Positions 19,050 through 28,690 of a DNA stretch of 64,000 bases are shown here, in pieces. Origin of the DNA: an uncultured Tateyamaria sp. Its GTDB lineage: Bacteria; Pseudomonadota; Alphaproteobacteria; Rhodobacterales; Rhodobacteraceae. A program made the translations under genes and the position numbers. The stretch lies in assembly GCA_947501275.1 (NCBI GenBank), contig CANMVD010000002.1, forward strand, positions 558,001 to 622,000, given 5' to 3'. A model generated the notes under the pieces. It worked only from the letters and a program-made list of their open reading frames with translations, was not told the DNA's origin and did no database searches. The number at the start of each line of letters is the position of its first letter. The stretch's first letter is position 1.

Positions 19050-20267
19050 ATGGATACGCCACCCAAGGTCCGATTTCTGGACCGCTCAACGCCTCCACAT
19101 ATTGCAACGCTGATCCTGCTCGCAGGAGTTTCGGCCATGGTCATGAACATGTTCCTGCCCAGCCTGCCGAACATGACTGTCTATTTCGAAACCGAATATT
19201 GGCTCATGCAACTGTCCGTCGCTCTGTATTTGGCTGTGTCCGCGATCATGCAGACCATGATCGGCCCAATCTCGGACAATATCGGACGGCGCAAAGTGCT
19301 GCTTGGGGGCATCGCGTTGTTCATGCTGGCCACGTTGGGGTGTATTTTTGCACCCAACGCGGAAATCTTCCTGTTCTTCCGCATGTGTCAGGCCGTGGTG
19401 GCCGTGGCCATGGTGCTCAGCCGCGCCATCATTCGCGACCTCTATGACCAGGATCAGTCGGCCTCGATGATTGGTTATGTTACCATGGGGATGGCTGTGG
19501 TTCCAATGGTCTCGCCATGGCTGGGCGGCATTTTCGAAGAATCAATGGGGTGGAAATCCGTCTTCTGGTTTTTCTTTGCGGTTGGCGGACTGTTGTTGTG
19601 GCTGGTTTACAAGGACGTAGGCGAAACCGCCCGCCCCTCCTCGAAATCACTGATCGGTCAGTTCCGCGAATACCCCGAGTTACTGCGCTCTCCGCGCTTC
19701 TGGGGGTATTCGCTGGCGGCGGCGTTTTGTTCGGGATCCTTCTTTGCCTATCTGGGTGGGGCGCCCTTTGTAGGCACCGAAGTCTTTGGCATGACACCTT
19801 CGCAACTGGGGTTCTTCTTTGGCGCTCCGGCCATCGGTTACTTTGTGGGCAACGGGCTCAGCGGGCGGTTTGCAACCACCTTTGGTGTCAACCGCATGGT
19901 GCTGTGGGGCTGCATCGCAAATCTCACCGGAACGGGCCTGTCGCTGGTGATTTTCCTGTCAGGCTTGGGCAGCGCGATCACTTTCTTTGGAATGATGACA
20001 TTTGTTGGCCTCGGCAACGGCCTGGTCATCCCCAACGCAACCGCTGGCATGTTGTCAGTGCGCCCTCACCTTGCGGGCACGGCATCCGGCCTTGGCGGAG
20101 CGATCATGATCGGGGGTGGGGCCGCCCTGTCTGCGCTGGCCGGACTTCTGCTGACACCTAAAACCGGCGCATACCCCCTGCTGCTTATCATGTTTGCCAC
20201 AGGGATCTGTGCAATGGCCGCTATCGCTGCAGTCTACCGGCGAGAACGCCGCCTGCAATTGGTCTGA
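19050..20267 (+). CDS. Bcr/CflA-type MFS transporter
   Basis: 405 aa, about 12 hydrophobic segments. The MFS loop motif between TM2 and TM3 reads GPISDNIGRRKVLLGG near residue 70-85 and TM4 contains RMCQAVVAVAMVLSRAIIRD, the Bcr/CflA drug-resistance subfamily pattern. Substrate unknown. It is divergent from pccB, shares the PccR-box region and is followed after 78 bases by pccR, so it may be controlled by propionyl-CoA status. The start is ambiguous: MDTPPKVRF at 19050 fits related proteins, but an in-frame ATG at 19029 is possible; neither has a strong ribosome site. Confidence 0.85.
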   Translation: MDTPPKVRFLDRSTPPHIATLILLAGVSAMVMNMFLPSLPNMTVYFETEYWLMQLSVALYLAVSAIMQTMIGPISDNIGRRKVLLGGIALFMLATLGCIFAPNAEIFLFFRMCQAVVAVAMVLSRAIIRDLYDQDQSASMIGYVTMGMAVVPMVSPWLGGIFEESMGWKSVFWFFFAVGGLLLWLVYKDVGETARPSSKSLIGQFREYPELLRSPRFWGYSLAAAFCSGSFFAYLGGAPFVGTEVFGMTPSQLGFFFGAPAIGYFVGNGLSGRFATTFGVNRMVLWGCIANLTGTGLSLVIFLSGLGSAITFFGMMTFVGLGNGLVIPNATAGMLSVRPHLAGTASGLGGAIMIGGGAALSALAGLLLTPKTGAYPLLLIMFATGICAMAAIAAVYRRERRLQLV

Positions 20268-20296
20268 GCGTACCAACAAAAGGTTGCGCCCACCGC

Positions 20297-20333
20297 TTTG
20301 CAAATCTACGCTTTGGCCGTGCAAATCTGCAAA
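20297..20333 (+). promoter_or_regulatory. putative PccR autoregulatory boxes
   Basis: TTTGCAAA at 20297-20304 is followed by TTTG (20312), GCAAA (20321-20325) and TGCAAA (20328-20333). This cluster of half-sites ends 12 bases before the pccR start codon and resembles the boxes before pccB, suggesting autoregulation. Confidence 0.65.
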
Positions 20334-20345
20334 GTGAGGGCGCGC

Positions 20346-21746
20346 ATGGCCACCCCGAAACTCTATGCCGGAGCCAAGCTGCGCGAAATCCGCACGCGCA
20401 TTGGACTGACGCAAAAGGACTTTGCCGCACGGTTGGGCGTATCCCTGCCCTATCTCAACCAGATGGAAAACAACAACCGGCCCGTCAGCACATCGGTGTT
20501 GCTGTCACTGGCGCAGGAATTCGGGCTCGATGTGACCGAACTCAGCAGCGGCGACGGTGAACGGGTTGTGTCGGACATGCGCGAAGCATTGGCCGATCCC
20601 GTCTTTTCCGGTGACATGCCGCCACTGGCTGATCTGCGCCTTGCAGCCTCGAACGCGCCGGCCCTTGCGCGGGCGTTTCTGGACCTGCACCGCGCCTATC
20701 GCCAGACAAATGAACGGCTTGCCTCTCTGGACGAAGCATTGGGGCGCGAGGATGCACGCATTCGCCCGTCCCCTTGGGAAGAGGTGCGCGATTTCTTCCA
20801 CTATTGCGACAACTACATCGACGCAGTGGACAGGGCCGCCGAACACTTTGCCACTGCGGAAGGGCGGCATGAAAACGTGCGCGTCGGCGCCGTCTCTGCG
20901 CTGGCCAATGCAGACGTCACCGTCACATTTGACGACACAGACACATTGCGCCGCTTTGACGCCAGCACCAGAACGCTGCACATCTCGACCCGAGCCGCAC
21001 AGCCCAGCCAGACCTTCCAGTTGCTGTTGCAAGTGGCGTTGACCCGGCAAAATGCTCTGCTGGAGGCCACGTTGGATCTGGCGCGCTTCAAAACCGAAGA
21101 AGCCCGCGCCATCGCCAAAATCGGGCTGGCCAACTACTTTGCAGGTGCTGCGCTGATGCCCTACGCCCGCTTCCTTGCAGCCGCCAAGCGTACCCGTCAC
21201 GATCTGGAACAACTGGCCACCGGGTTCGGCGCGTCCGTCGAGCAGGTGTGCCACCGCCTCTCGACTCTGCAACGGCCCGGCGACAAGGGCATTCCATTCT
21301 TTTTCGTACGTGTGGATCAGGCTGGCACAATCACCAAGCGCCACTCTGCCACACGATTGCAATTTGCCCGTTTTGGAGGAGCCTGCCCCCTGTGGAACGT
21401 GCACCGTGCTTTTGAACTACCCGGGCAATTCTTGCGCCAATTGGCCGAAACGCCTGACGGGGTCCGCTATGTCAGCCTCGCCCGCGATGTGAGCAAAACG
21501 GGCGGGCGGTTCGGTGCACCCGTGCGGCGCTATGCCATCGCTTTGGGCTGCGAGGTCAAACACGCCCCGGATCTGGTCTTTGCCGATGGTCTGGACATCG
21601 CGCGGGCCGAGGCATTCGAGCCCATCGGCATTTCCTGTCGCATCTGCGAGCGCAAGCAGTGTCATCAACGCTCGGTCCCACCGCTGGAGCGGCAATTGTC
21701 GGTGGACCCTGATGTGCGCGAAGTGCTGCCTTACAGCGTCGGGTAA
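20346..21746 (+). CDS. pccR: short-chain fatty acyl-CoA regulator PccR (XRE family)
   Basis: 466 aa ScfR-type regulator. An XRE helix-turn-helix spans about residues 8-62 (KLREIRTRIGLTQKDFAARL, SLPYLNQMENNNRP). The middle has the M78/DUF955-like fold seen in this family but without an HExxH metal motif, and the C-terminus carries the conserved C-x-x-C-E-R...C cluster (Cys431, Cys434, Cys439). In Rhodobacter sphaeroides PccR activates pccB and related propionyl-CoA genes. Adjacent pccB and TTTGCAAA boxes support the same role. The ATG at 20346 has GAGGG upstream; an upstream extension to 20298 would cover the operator. Confidence 0.92.
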   Translation: MATPKLYAGAKLREIRTRIGLTQKDFAARLGVSLPYLNQMENNNRPVSTSVLLSLAQEFGLDVTELSSGDGERVVSDMREALADPVFSGDMPPLADLRLAASNAPALARAFLDLHRAYRQTNERLASLDEALGREDARIRPSPWEEVRDFFHYCDNYIDAVDRAAEHFATAEGRHENVRVGAVSALANADVTVTFDDTDTLRRFDASTRTLHISTRAAQPSQTFQLLLQVALTRQNALLEATLDLARFKTEEARAIAKIGLANYFAGAALMPYARFLAAAKRTRHDLEQLATGFGASVEQVCHRLSTLQRPGDKGIPFFFVRVDQAGTITKRHSATRLQFARFGGACPLWNVHRAFELPGQFLRQLAETPDGVRYVSLARDVSKTGGRFGAPVRRYAIALGCEVKHAPDLVFADGLDIARAEAFEPIGISCRICERKQCHQRSVPPLERQLSVDPDVREVLPYSVG

Positions 21747-21773
21747 CAAACGGCACGCACATTGACGCCCGTT

Positions 21774-22436
21774 TCAGCGCCGCGCAGGACGCCAGCCCGC
21801 AGCCTTGGCCTCTTCAACCGAGCAAAACCAATGCTCACCCCGTTCGGGGCGAATGCCGGTCTGTTCGTAAAATTCCTGCCCCGGCACGTGAAAAATCCGC
21901 CCGGATTTCGAGATGTTGCCCTTGATGCGGCAGGCCGGATCCGGCGGTATGCGTCCCTTGGCGCGAGTCTTGCGGAACTGGGCGGGTGACTGCACACGAA
22001 ACCCGTGCAGACCACGGTCCGTAACGTGGGCCCCCTTTTCATCCAGATCGTAATCCATCCCGTACTTGCGGTAAGCAAAGGCCCAGCCCTGTTGGACAAT
22101 CTCTGCCCCCATATCGACGTCCCCGACGCGGCAGGTCGCAACAACACGCCCATACCTGTCCACTTCACGCGCCGTGCACCGCGCCGTTTGACCGCCAAAT
22201 CGCGCCTCAACTTGCGCCGTGACCCACTGCCCGCAGGCAAAGGGCACGCCCTGCTCAGTTACGCAACTTTGGTCGATCTCGGGCGCATCAATAGCGTGAA
22301 GGCGGATGCGGGTGGCCCCCACGTCTATGGTATCAGCGTCGATGACACGTATCGTGCCGACAATGTCCGCATGTGCGGACGAGGCTGCGGTCGTGAAACA
22401 AAAGGCCAGAACAAGAACAGAACAAACTCTTAACAT
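21774..22436 (-). CDS. secreted thermonuclease-family protein with C-terminal cysteine-containing module
   Basis: 220 aa. After a signal peptide (VLVLAFCFTTAASSAHA) comes a staphylococcal-nuclease domain: VIDADTIDVGATRIRLHAIDAPE, CTAREVDRYGRVVATC and GWAFAYRKYG. The catalytic Arg positions appear kept (RIRL and the R of DRYGR). Residues about 165-220 form a small module (KGNISKSGRIFHVPGQEFYE...HWFCSVEEAKAAGWRPA) often attached to such nucleases. It probably degrades extracellular or periplasmic nucleic acid. The start codon lies inside a long inverted repeat with betA's 3' end. Confidence 0.85.
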   Translation of the reverse strand: MLRVCSVLVLAFCFTTAASSAHADIVGTIRVIDADTIDVGATRIRLHAIDAPEIDQSCVTEQGVPFACGQWVTAQVEARFGGQTARCTAREVDRYGRVVATCRVGDVDMGAEIVQQGWAFAYRKYGMDYDLDEKGAHVTDRGLHGFRVQSPAQFRKTRAKGRIPPDPACRIKGNISKSGRIFHVPGQEFYEQTGIRPERGEHWFCSVEEAKAAGWRPARR

Positions 22437-22485
22437 TCCCTTAAATAGGGGGCACCGCCTCCCTCATTCAATGGGCAATGTTAAG
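22429..22485 (-). promoter_or_regulatory. long stem-loop between betA and the thermonuclease start
   Basis: In the minus-strand RNA, CUUAACAUU-(G)-CCC pairs with GGGAAUGUUAAG, a 12-bp stem with one bulged base and a loop of about 32 bases. It begins six bases after the betA stop and its 3' arm contains the AUG and the GGGA before it. It could end bet transcripts (only a weak U-tract, GUUUGUU, follows) or hide the nuclease start codon. Confidence 0.6.
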
Positions 22486-22490
22486 GATGA

Positions 22491-24140
22491 TTAACGCTGC
22501 TCGGTTTCCCAGTTTGGATGCACCCACGGAGCGGCATTGCTGGGCGGCAACGGCGTACGCTCCATAATGTGGTCTGCCATCTTTTCGCCAACCATGATGG
22601 ACGGACCGTTCAGGTTGCCATTGGTGATCCGCGGAAAGATCGAACTGTCCACAACCCGCAATGCCTCAACCCCGATCACGCGCCCTTCGGGATCGACCAC
22701 AGCATCGCGGTCGTCTGAACGGCCCATTTTGCATGTCCCGCACGGGTGATAGGCGCTTTCAGCATGTTCACGAATGGCCGAATCCAGCTCATCATCGCTT
22801 TGCAGGTTCGCGCCGGGCAGGATCTCATGCTTGAGATATGGTGCAAACGCCTCTTGGGCAAAGATCTCGCGCGCCAGGCGGATGCAGGTGCGGAACTCTT
22901 CCCAATCCTGTTCATGGGACATGTAATTGAACAGAATCTTCGGATCATCGCCCGGATCGGAGGAGCGCAAGGACACACGCCCCCGGCTCAGCGAGCGCAT
23001 CGGCCCGGTATGGGCCTGAAACCCGTGCCCCTCGGCCGCCGCCTGCCCGTCATAGCGCACGGCAATGGGCAGGAAATGGAACTGAATGTCGGGGTAGCTC
23101 AGCCCGGCCCTGGAGCGGATAAACCCGCAGCTTTCAAAGTTGTTGGACGCGCCCAGCCCCGTCTTTGTGAACAACCACTGCGCCCCGATGATGGCCTTGC
23201 TGACAAGGTTCCAGTGTTTGTAAAGCGTGATGGGCTGGCTCGCCGCCATCTGGATATACATCTCAAGATGGTCCTGCAGATTGCCCCCCACACCGGGCCG
23301 GTCCGCGACAACGTCAATGCCATGCTCGGCCAGATGGGCAGCAGGGCCAATGCCCGACAACATCAGGATCTTTGGTGAATTGATCGAGGACGCGGCCAAA
23401 ATCACCTCGCGCCGGGCGCGCACAACACGGCCCCCCGCAAGGGTAACGCCAACCGCGCGCCCCGCGTCCATCACCACACGCTCGACCAAGCCGCGCACGA
23501 TCTCGCAATTCTCACGCTTCAACGCCGGTTTGAGGTAAGCATTGGCAGCCGACCAGCGGCGCCCCCTGTAAACGGTCTGCTCAAAGGGGCCAAAGCCCTC
23601 TTGCTGCTCCCCGTTATAGTCTGACGTCACAGGATACCCCGCCTGCCGTCCCGCCTCGACAAACGCGTGGAACAATGGGTTGGTGCGAGGACCTCGGGTC
23701 ACATGCAGCGGACCATCGGTGCCACGCCACGCAGGATCGCCCCCATGGCCCCCGTCGTGCCACGTCTCCATACGCTTGAAATAGGGCAGCACATCGGAAT
23801 AGGCCCAGCCATCGGCCCCGGACTCGGCCCAGTGATCATAGTCATGGGCATGACCGCGCACGTAGACCATCCCGTTGATCGAAGATGACCCTCCAATCAC
23901 TTTGCCGCGCGGACAGACCAGTTGACGACCCCCAAGATGGGGCTCGGGCTCGGACATGTAACCCCAGTCATAGCGCTTCATGTTCATGGGGTAGGACAAG
24001 GCCGCAGGCATCTGGATGAATGGCCCGGCATCCGTGCCACCATGTTCAACCACCAGTACCGAATGACCAGCCTCGGCCAGACGATAAGCCACCGCACAGC
24101 CCGCAGAACCAGCGCCAACAATTACAAAATCCGCTTCCAT
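22491..24140 (-). CDS. betA: choline dehydrogenase
   Basis: 549 aa GMC flavoprotein oxidising choline to betaine aldehyde. N-terminal FAD motif [17 protein letters not shown] (residues 8-24), second GMC signature [20 protein letters not shown] near 80-100, and C-terminal catalytic [11 protein letters not shown] with His465, followed by NGNLNGPS near 507-513. Length and motifs agree with BetA. It is the last gene of the bet cluster, separated from betB by a 255-base spacer with two inverted repeats, which is unusually long for this operon. Confidence 0.95.
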   Translation of the reverse strand: MEADFVIVGAGSAGCAVAYRLAEAGHSVLVVEHGGTDAGPFIQMPAALSYPMNMKRYDWGYMSEPEPHLGGRQLVCPRGKVIGGSSSINGMVYVRGHAHDYDHWAESGADGWAYSDVLPYFKRMETWHDGGHGGDPAWRGTDGPLHVTRGPRTNPLFHAFVEAGRQAGYPVTSDYNGEQQEGFGPFEQTVYRGRRWSAANAYLKPALKRENCEIVRGLVERVVMDAGRAVGVTLAGGRVVRARREVILAASSINSPKILMLSGIGPAAHLAEHGIDVVADRPGVGGNLQDHLEMYIQMAASQPITLYKHWNLVSKAIIGAQWLFTKTGLGASNNFESCGFIRSRAGLSYPDIQFHFLPIAVRYDGQAAAEGHGFQAHTGPMRSLSRGRVSLRSSDPGDDPKILFNYMSHEQDWEEFRTCIRLAREIFAQEAFAPYLKHEILPGANLQSDDELDSAIREHAESAYHPCGTCKMGRSDDRDAVVDPEGRVIGVEALRVVDSSIFPRITNGNLNGPSIMVGEKMADHIMERTPLPPSNAAPWVHPNWETEQR

Positions 24141-24171
24141 CTCATTTACCCCAAGTGATCCCGCAAAACGT

Positions 24172-24212
24172 CAAGGATGCGCGGTGCTGCGCACCAGCAC
24201 GGCATGTCCTTG
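24172..24212 (-). repeat. nested inverted repeat in the betB-betA spacer
   Basis: CAAGGA (24172-24177) pairs with TCCTTG (24207-24212) and inside it GTGCTG pairs with CAGCAC around a five-base loop. The structure lies 31 bases upstream of the betA ATG and could be a regulatory or stabilising leader hairpin. Confidence 0.5.
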
Positions 24213-24339
24213 AAGCTTCGGGACGCGCATCACATCATCAACATTGCGGCTTGAGGATCACTCTGATCGCCCAAACACCTTTCAGAAAAACCGCATTCCA
24301 TCGGCTGCAAACACCGCGCACCGCCAGCGTCGCCCGCCA

Positions 24340-24380
24340 TTTTTCCGCAGACCGGGGTGGGTGGGCGGGCTGCGGAAAAA
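24340..24380 (-). repeat. 11-bp inverted repeat after betB
   Basis: TTTTTCCGCAG (24340-24350) and CTGCGGAAAAA (24370-24380) are exact complements with a G-rich 19-base loop. It begins 15 bases after the betB stop. As the stem includes the T/A run itself, it may attenuate transcription between betB and betA or protect the 3' end of the upstream message. Confidence 0.6.
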
Positions 24381-24395
24381 GGGTGTCCCGCAGTC

Positions 24396-25850
24396 TCAAA
24401 ATGGAGCTTCCACATCGCCCATGCGCACATAAACGGATTTCAACTGGCTGTAATGGGCAATGGCCGCCTTGGAATTCTCTCGTCCCACACCAGATCGCTT
24501 CGAGCCACCAAAGGGGGCCTCGACCGGCGCGTCATTGTAGGTGTTGATGTAACACGTCCCCGCCTCAAAACCGGCTGCGACCCGATGGGCGCGCGTCAGG
24601 TCGCGCGTGAACACACCCGCCGCCAACCCGAATTCAGTGTCATTGGCCCGCGCCATGACGTCCGCCTCGTCCTCGAAATCCAGAACCGCCATCACGGGGC
24701 CAAAGATCTCTTCGCGGGCAATGGTCATGTCGTCGGTGACATCTGCAAAGACCACAGGCTTGATGTAAAACCCATCACCCTCCATGGGATCACCCGAGCC
24801 GGTGACCAAACGTGCGCCTTCGGCAATGCCCTTGGCCACGTAACCCTGCACAATGTCCAACTGGCGCGCACTGACCATTGGCCCAAATGAGGTCGCGGGG
24901 TCCATCGGATCACCAATCACCGCATTCTCCAAACGCGCGGCAAGACGGGCCAGAAACGCCTCTTTGATGTCCTTGTGCACAAAGACGCGAGTGCCATTGG
25001 AACAGACCTGCCCTGACGAGTAGAAATTCCCCAAAATCGCACCGGACACTGCATTTTCTATATCCGCGTCCTCGAACACGATCATTGGGGATTTGCCGCC
25101 CAGTTCCATCGTCACATGCTTGATACCTGCTGCCGCCGCCGCATAGACCTTGGCCCCGGTCGGCACGGACCCGGTCAACGACACTTTGTCAACACGTGCG
25201 TCCGTCACCAGCGATGCGCCCACATCTCCCAATCCCTGTACAACGTTGTAGACACCGGCAGGAGCGCCCGCCTCATGCAGGATCTGCGCCACCTGCAACG
25301 CACAGAGCGGCGTTGTCTCGGACGGTTTGAAAATCATCGTATTGCCACAGGCCAGCGCAGGTGCGCCCTTCCAGCAGGCAATCTGCGTTGGATAGTTCCA
25401 TGCACCGATCCCGACACACAGGCCCAAAGGCTCGCGGCGGGTATAGACCCAATCCTCTCCCAACTGGATATGCTCGCCCGTCAAGGTGGCCGCCATGCCG
25501 CCGAAATACTCCAGCGCATCCGCGCCCGAGGTCGCATCCACCACCGACGTTTCCTGATAGGGTTTGCCGGTGTCATAGGTCTCAAGCACCGACAGATCGT
25601 GGTTACGCTCACGCATGATGTCGGCGGCGCGGCGCAGAATGCGACCCCGCTCGGTCCCGGTCATTGCAGCCCATTTGGCCTGGGCATGTTTGGCCGAGGC
25701 CAAAGCAAACTCGAGCACTGCAGGCGTAGCTGCATGAACTTGCGCAATCACTTTGCCCGTGGCAGGGTAGATGACGTCAATCTTCGCCCCATTGGTATCT
25801 TCGACATATTTGCCGTTGATGAAATGGCTGGCTTTGGGTTGGGTCTGCAT
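24396..25850 (-). CDS. betB: betaine-aldehyde dehydrogenase
   Basis: 484 aa NAD(P)-dependent aldehyde dehydrogenase that oxidises betaine aldehyde to glycine betaine. Visible are the coenzyme region [12 protein letters not shown], the catalytic Glu249 in TMELGGKSP and the nucleophile Cys283 in [13 protein letters not shown]. Length is that of BetB (about 485-490). Position between the BCCT transporter and betA fits the choline pathway. Start ATG is supported by the family N-terminus with [11 protein letters not shown]. Confidence 0.95.
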   Translation of the reverse strand: MQTQPKASHFINGKYVEDTNGAKIDVIYPATGKVIAQVHAATPAVLEFALASAKHAQAKWAAMTGTERGRILRRAADIMRERNHDLSVLETYDTGKPYQETSVVDATSGADALEYFGGMAATLTGEHIQLGEDWVYTRREPLGLCVGIGAWNYPTQIACWKGAPALACGNTMIFKPSETTPLCALQVAQILHEAGAPAGVYNVVQGLGDVGASLVTDARVDKVSLTGSVPTGAKVYAAAAAGIKHVTMELGGKSPMIVFEDADIENAVSGAILGNFYSSGQVCSNGTRVFVHKDIKEAFLARLAARLENAVIGDPMDPATSFGPMVSARQLDIVQGYVAKGIAEGARLVTGSGDPMEGDGFYIKPVVFADVTDDMTIAREEIFGPVMAVLDFEDEADVMARANDTEFGLAAGVFTRDLTRAHRVAAGFEAGTCYINTYNDAPVEAPFGGSKRSGVGRENSKAAIAHYSQLKSVYVRMGDVEAPF

Positions 25851-25910
25851 GAATGTCCCTTTGATGTTGTGGCGGGCGGTGGCACATGGGCACCGCCCGC
25901 GCGTCGCCTC

Positions 25911-27092
25911 TTACTCGGCAGGTGCCGCGTTCATGGTGCTCAGGTCACCCAACCGGTCGCGGCGCATCAGCACCCAGACCAGACACGCGATGTAGATGCC
26001 GATCACCGCTGTGCCGACCCACTGGATCTGCAACCACTGGCTTTGGAACAACAGCGTCAGCACAAACAGCAAGGCCGCATTGCCCAGCACATACTGGATC
26101 TTGCCATAGCGATCGGCTGTTACGTTCAGGTTGTCGGTATAAAGACGGATGAGTGAGTCAAACGAGTTGATCACAAACAGGATGCCAACCACGGTCATCG
26201 ACCAGTTCACCAGCCCGGTCATGTCGATGGCGTTCAGGTGATACCAATAGGCGACCGTGAACCACACACCCAACGGGATGGATGGAAAGATCAGCAGCGC
26301 CGCGAGCAGTTGATAGGTCTTCAAACCCCCGACAAAGCGGGACGTGAACTGCCCGATCATGATCGACCACGCAAACCACCAGAACAGATAGAATTCGTGA
26401 TAATCCGTCAGTGGAATGACAAACTTGTGGATGTTGGCAAAGTAGCCGCCAATGTTGGAGCCGGTGCTCAGGAATTCACCAAAGCCCATGCCGCCATAAA
26501 TCCACATGCCGGCGATCAGCGCGAAGAAAACGAAGGTCGATGCAACCGACAGGATCTTCACATACTTGATGTCAGTCGACGAATACGATGCCGCCAGAAT
26601 CACGAGGAAGCAGATCACGTAGAAGGCCGGAATGACGGTCTCTCCGTCACCGACTTCGGGGATGTAGTACGGCATGTAGATCAGGAACAACGCACCCGTG
26701 AAGGCACAGGTGGCAATGATGACCAGATTGTTGATTAGCTTGACGATGCCGTTCTCAAAGAACTTCACCCGCGGCTCAATCGCGCAGAAATAGAACGCCG
26801 TCAGGAAGTAGAACGCCCAGATCAAGAAGCCCCAGAAGCCGAATTCCAACGCCAGAGGGTTGGTAAAGGCATAGGCCGGTTCGGCGGCTGTATCCGCATA
26901 TAGCGGGAAGTCAAAAGCGATTGGGAACATGATCAAACCCACATCCAGACCGGATGTGAACAGGATCGCGATGAACACAAACAGGCTGACAGGTTGCGGG
27001 CCCGTCAGCTCTACATTCCACCACTTGATGGTACAGAAGATCACAAGCGCGAACGCCATGAGAACTCCGAATGAGATGATTGTTGTTAGCAT
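25911..27092 (-). CDS. short BCCT-family transporter in the bet cluster
   Basis: 393 aa, about 10 hydrophobic segments. The BCCT signature Trp cluster is present as FWWFAWSIMIGQFTSRFVGG near residue 250, so it belongs to the betaine/choline/carnitine family, but it is roughly 100 or more residues shorter than ordinary 12-TM members and the rest is strongly diverged. The start is firm: a GGAGGGAC ribosome site precedes the ATG and stop codons limit extension. Placement between betC and betB suggests import of choline, choline sulfate or betaine. Ion coupling cannot be predicted. Confidence 0.8.
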   Translation of the reverse strand: MLTTIISFGVLMAFALVIFCTIKWWNVELTGPQPVSLFVFIAILFTSGLDVGLIMFPIAFDFPLYADTAAEPAYAFTNPLALEFGFWGFLIWAFYFLTAFYFCAIEPRVKFFENGIVKLINNLVIIATCAFTGALFLIYMPYYIPEVGDGETVIPAFYVICFLVILAASYSSTDIKYVKILSVASTFVFFALIAGMWIYGGMGFGEFLSTGSNIGGYFANIHKFVIPLTDYHEFYLFWWFAWSIMIGQFTSRFVGGLKTYQLLAALLIFPSIPLGVWFTVAYWYHLNAIDMTGLVNWSMTVVGILFVINSFDSLIRLYTDNLNVTADRYGKIQYVLGNAALLFVLTLLFQSQWLQIQWVGTAVIGIYIACLVWVLMRRDRLGDLSTMNAAPAE

Positions 27093-27181
27093 AAGTTAGG
27101 TCCCTCCTTGTTGACCTGTCGGCAAATGGTGCGTTGTTTTTTTCCATCGCGCGCCTGCACCCTAAGCATTGATGCGATGGT

Positions 27182-28690
27182 TTACTCTCCTCGTGGAAAT
27201 CTTTGATTTTCCTCGACTTCGTTCAAATCCATATGGTTGCGCATGTAGCGCTCGGATGCCTTTTGCAGGGGTTGGTAATCCCATGGATAATAGCCGCCCT
27301 CCCGCAAGGCCTCATAGACGACCCATCGGCGTGCCTGGCTGACCCGCACATCGCCGTCATAGCGGTCGAGATCCCAGCGTGCTTCGGACTTCGCGCGCAG
27401 TTGCGTGAGGGTCCCCTGATGCGCAGGCACATCGGCCAGATTGGTCAGCTCATGTGGATCAGCCTCCAGATCAAAAAGCTGATCAGGGTCCAGCGCACAG
27501 CGGTTATATTTCCACTTCCCGTAACGCAGCGACACCATCGGCGCATAGGACGCTTCTGCAGCGTATTCCATCGCCACGGGTTCGGTGCGCGCCACACCCT
27601 GCCCCTGCGGCACCAGCGATTGCCCGGCAGTCCACGGTGCGACCTCGGACATATCAACCCCTGCCAGATCACACAGGGTCGGGCACACATCTATGTTGGA
27701 CACAGGATCCGTAACCAGCCCCGGCGCCATCGTCGGCGCCGAGATCATCAACGGCACCCGCGCCGACCCTTCAAAGAACGACATCTTGAACCACAAGCCC
27801 CGTTCCCCCAGCATATCGCCGTGATCGGAAACAAAGAGAATGATCGCTTCTTGGCGTGTAGTTTCCAGCGCCTCCATCACCTCTCCGATCTTGTCGTCCA
27901 GGTAGGAGATATTGGCAAAATACGCCCGACGCGAGCGGCGCACATCGTCGTCCGTGATGTCAAAGCTGCGCCAGTCATTGGCATCAAAGATACGGCGTGA
28001 ATGGGCGTCGTGATCCTCATAGGGTATTGGCGCGACTTCTGGCATCAGATGGTCGCAATCCTCATACAAATCCCAGTACTTGCGGCGCGCCACGTATGGG
28101 TCATGGGGATGGGTAAAACTGACGGTGACACACCATGGTCGCGCATCCTGCCCCCGCGCCAGATCATAGATCTTGCTTTTGGCAAAATGGGCGACATCGT
28201 CGTCATATTCCATCTGGTTCGAGGTCTCGGCCACCCCGGCTCCCGTAACCGACCCCATGTTGTGATACCACCAGTCAATCCGCTCACCGGGCTTGCGGTA
28301 ATCCGGGGTCCAGCCGAAATCTGCTGGATAGATATCCGTGGTCATGCGCTCTTCAAAGCCGTGCATCTGGTCAGGCCCCACAAAGTGCATCTTGCCCGAC
28401 AGGCACGTGTAGTACCCCGCGCGACGCAAATGATGGGCATAGGTCGGGATCGAGGATGTGAACTCGGCCGCGTTGTCATAAACGCCCGTCACGCTTGGCA
28501 ATTGGCCGGACATAAACGACGCCCGCCCCGGCGCACACAAAGGCGAGGCTGTGTAGGAATTGGCAAAGCGGGTCGAACGCGCCGCCAGCTTTTTCAGATT
28601 GGGCGCATGAAGCCACTCTGCAGGGCCATCGGGGAACAACGTCCCATTGAGTTGATCCACCATGAAAATCAGGATGTTGGGGCGGCTCAT
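27182..28690 (-). CDS. betC: choline-sulfatase
   Basis: 502 aa type I sulfatase hydrolysing choline-O-sulfate to choline and sulfate. The modification motif is LCAPGRASF: Cys52 becomes formylglycine, with Pro54 and Arg56 of CxPxR. Metal-site segments are FMVDQ near residue 12 and SDHGDMLGERG near 290. The C-terminal region (SERYMRNHMDLN, GGYYPWDYQP) matches the choline-sulfatase C-terminal extension that shapes the choline pocket. No signal peptide, so it is cytoplasmic. It overlaps betI by four bases. Confidence 0.95.
   Translation of the reverse strand: MSRPNILIFMVDQLNGTLFPDGPAEWLHAPNLKKLAARSTRFANSYTASPLCAPGRASFMSGQLPSVTGVYDNAAEFTSSIPTYAHHLRRAGYYTCLSGKMHFVGPDQMHGFEERMTTDIYPADFGWTPDYRKPGERIDWWYHNMGSVTGAGVAETSNQMEYDDDVAHFAKSKIYDLARGQDARPWCVTVSFTHPHDPYVARRKYWDLYEDCDHLMPEVAPIPYEDHDAHSRRIFDANDWRSFDITDDDVRRSRRAYFANISYLDDKIGEVMEALETTRQEAIILFVSDHGDMLGERGLWFKMSFFEGSARVPLMISAPTMAPGLVTDPVSNIDVCPTLCDLAGVDMSEVAPWTAGQSLVPQGQGVARTEPVAMEYAAEASYAPMVSLRYGKWKYNRCALDPDQLFDLEADPHELTNLADVPAHQGTLTQLRAKSEARWDLDRYDGDVRVSQARRWVVYEALREGGYYPWDYQPLQKASERYMRNHMDLNEVEENQRFPRGE

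Noticed and set aside
25116-26156. 346-codon plus-strand frame
   Set aside because: It is antisense to betB and the BCCT gene and has no family features.
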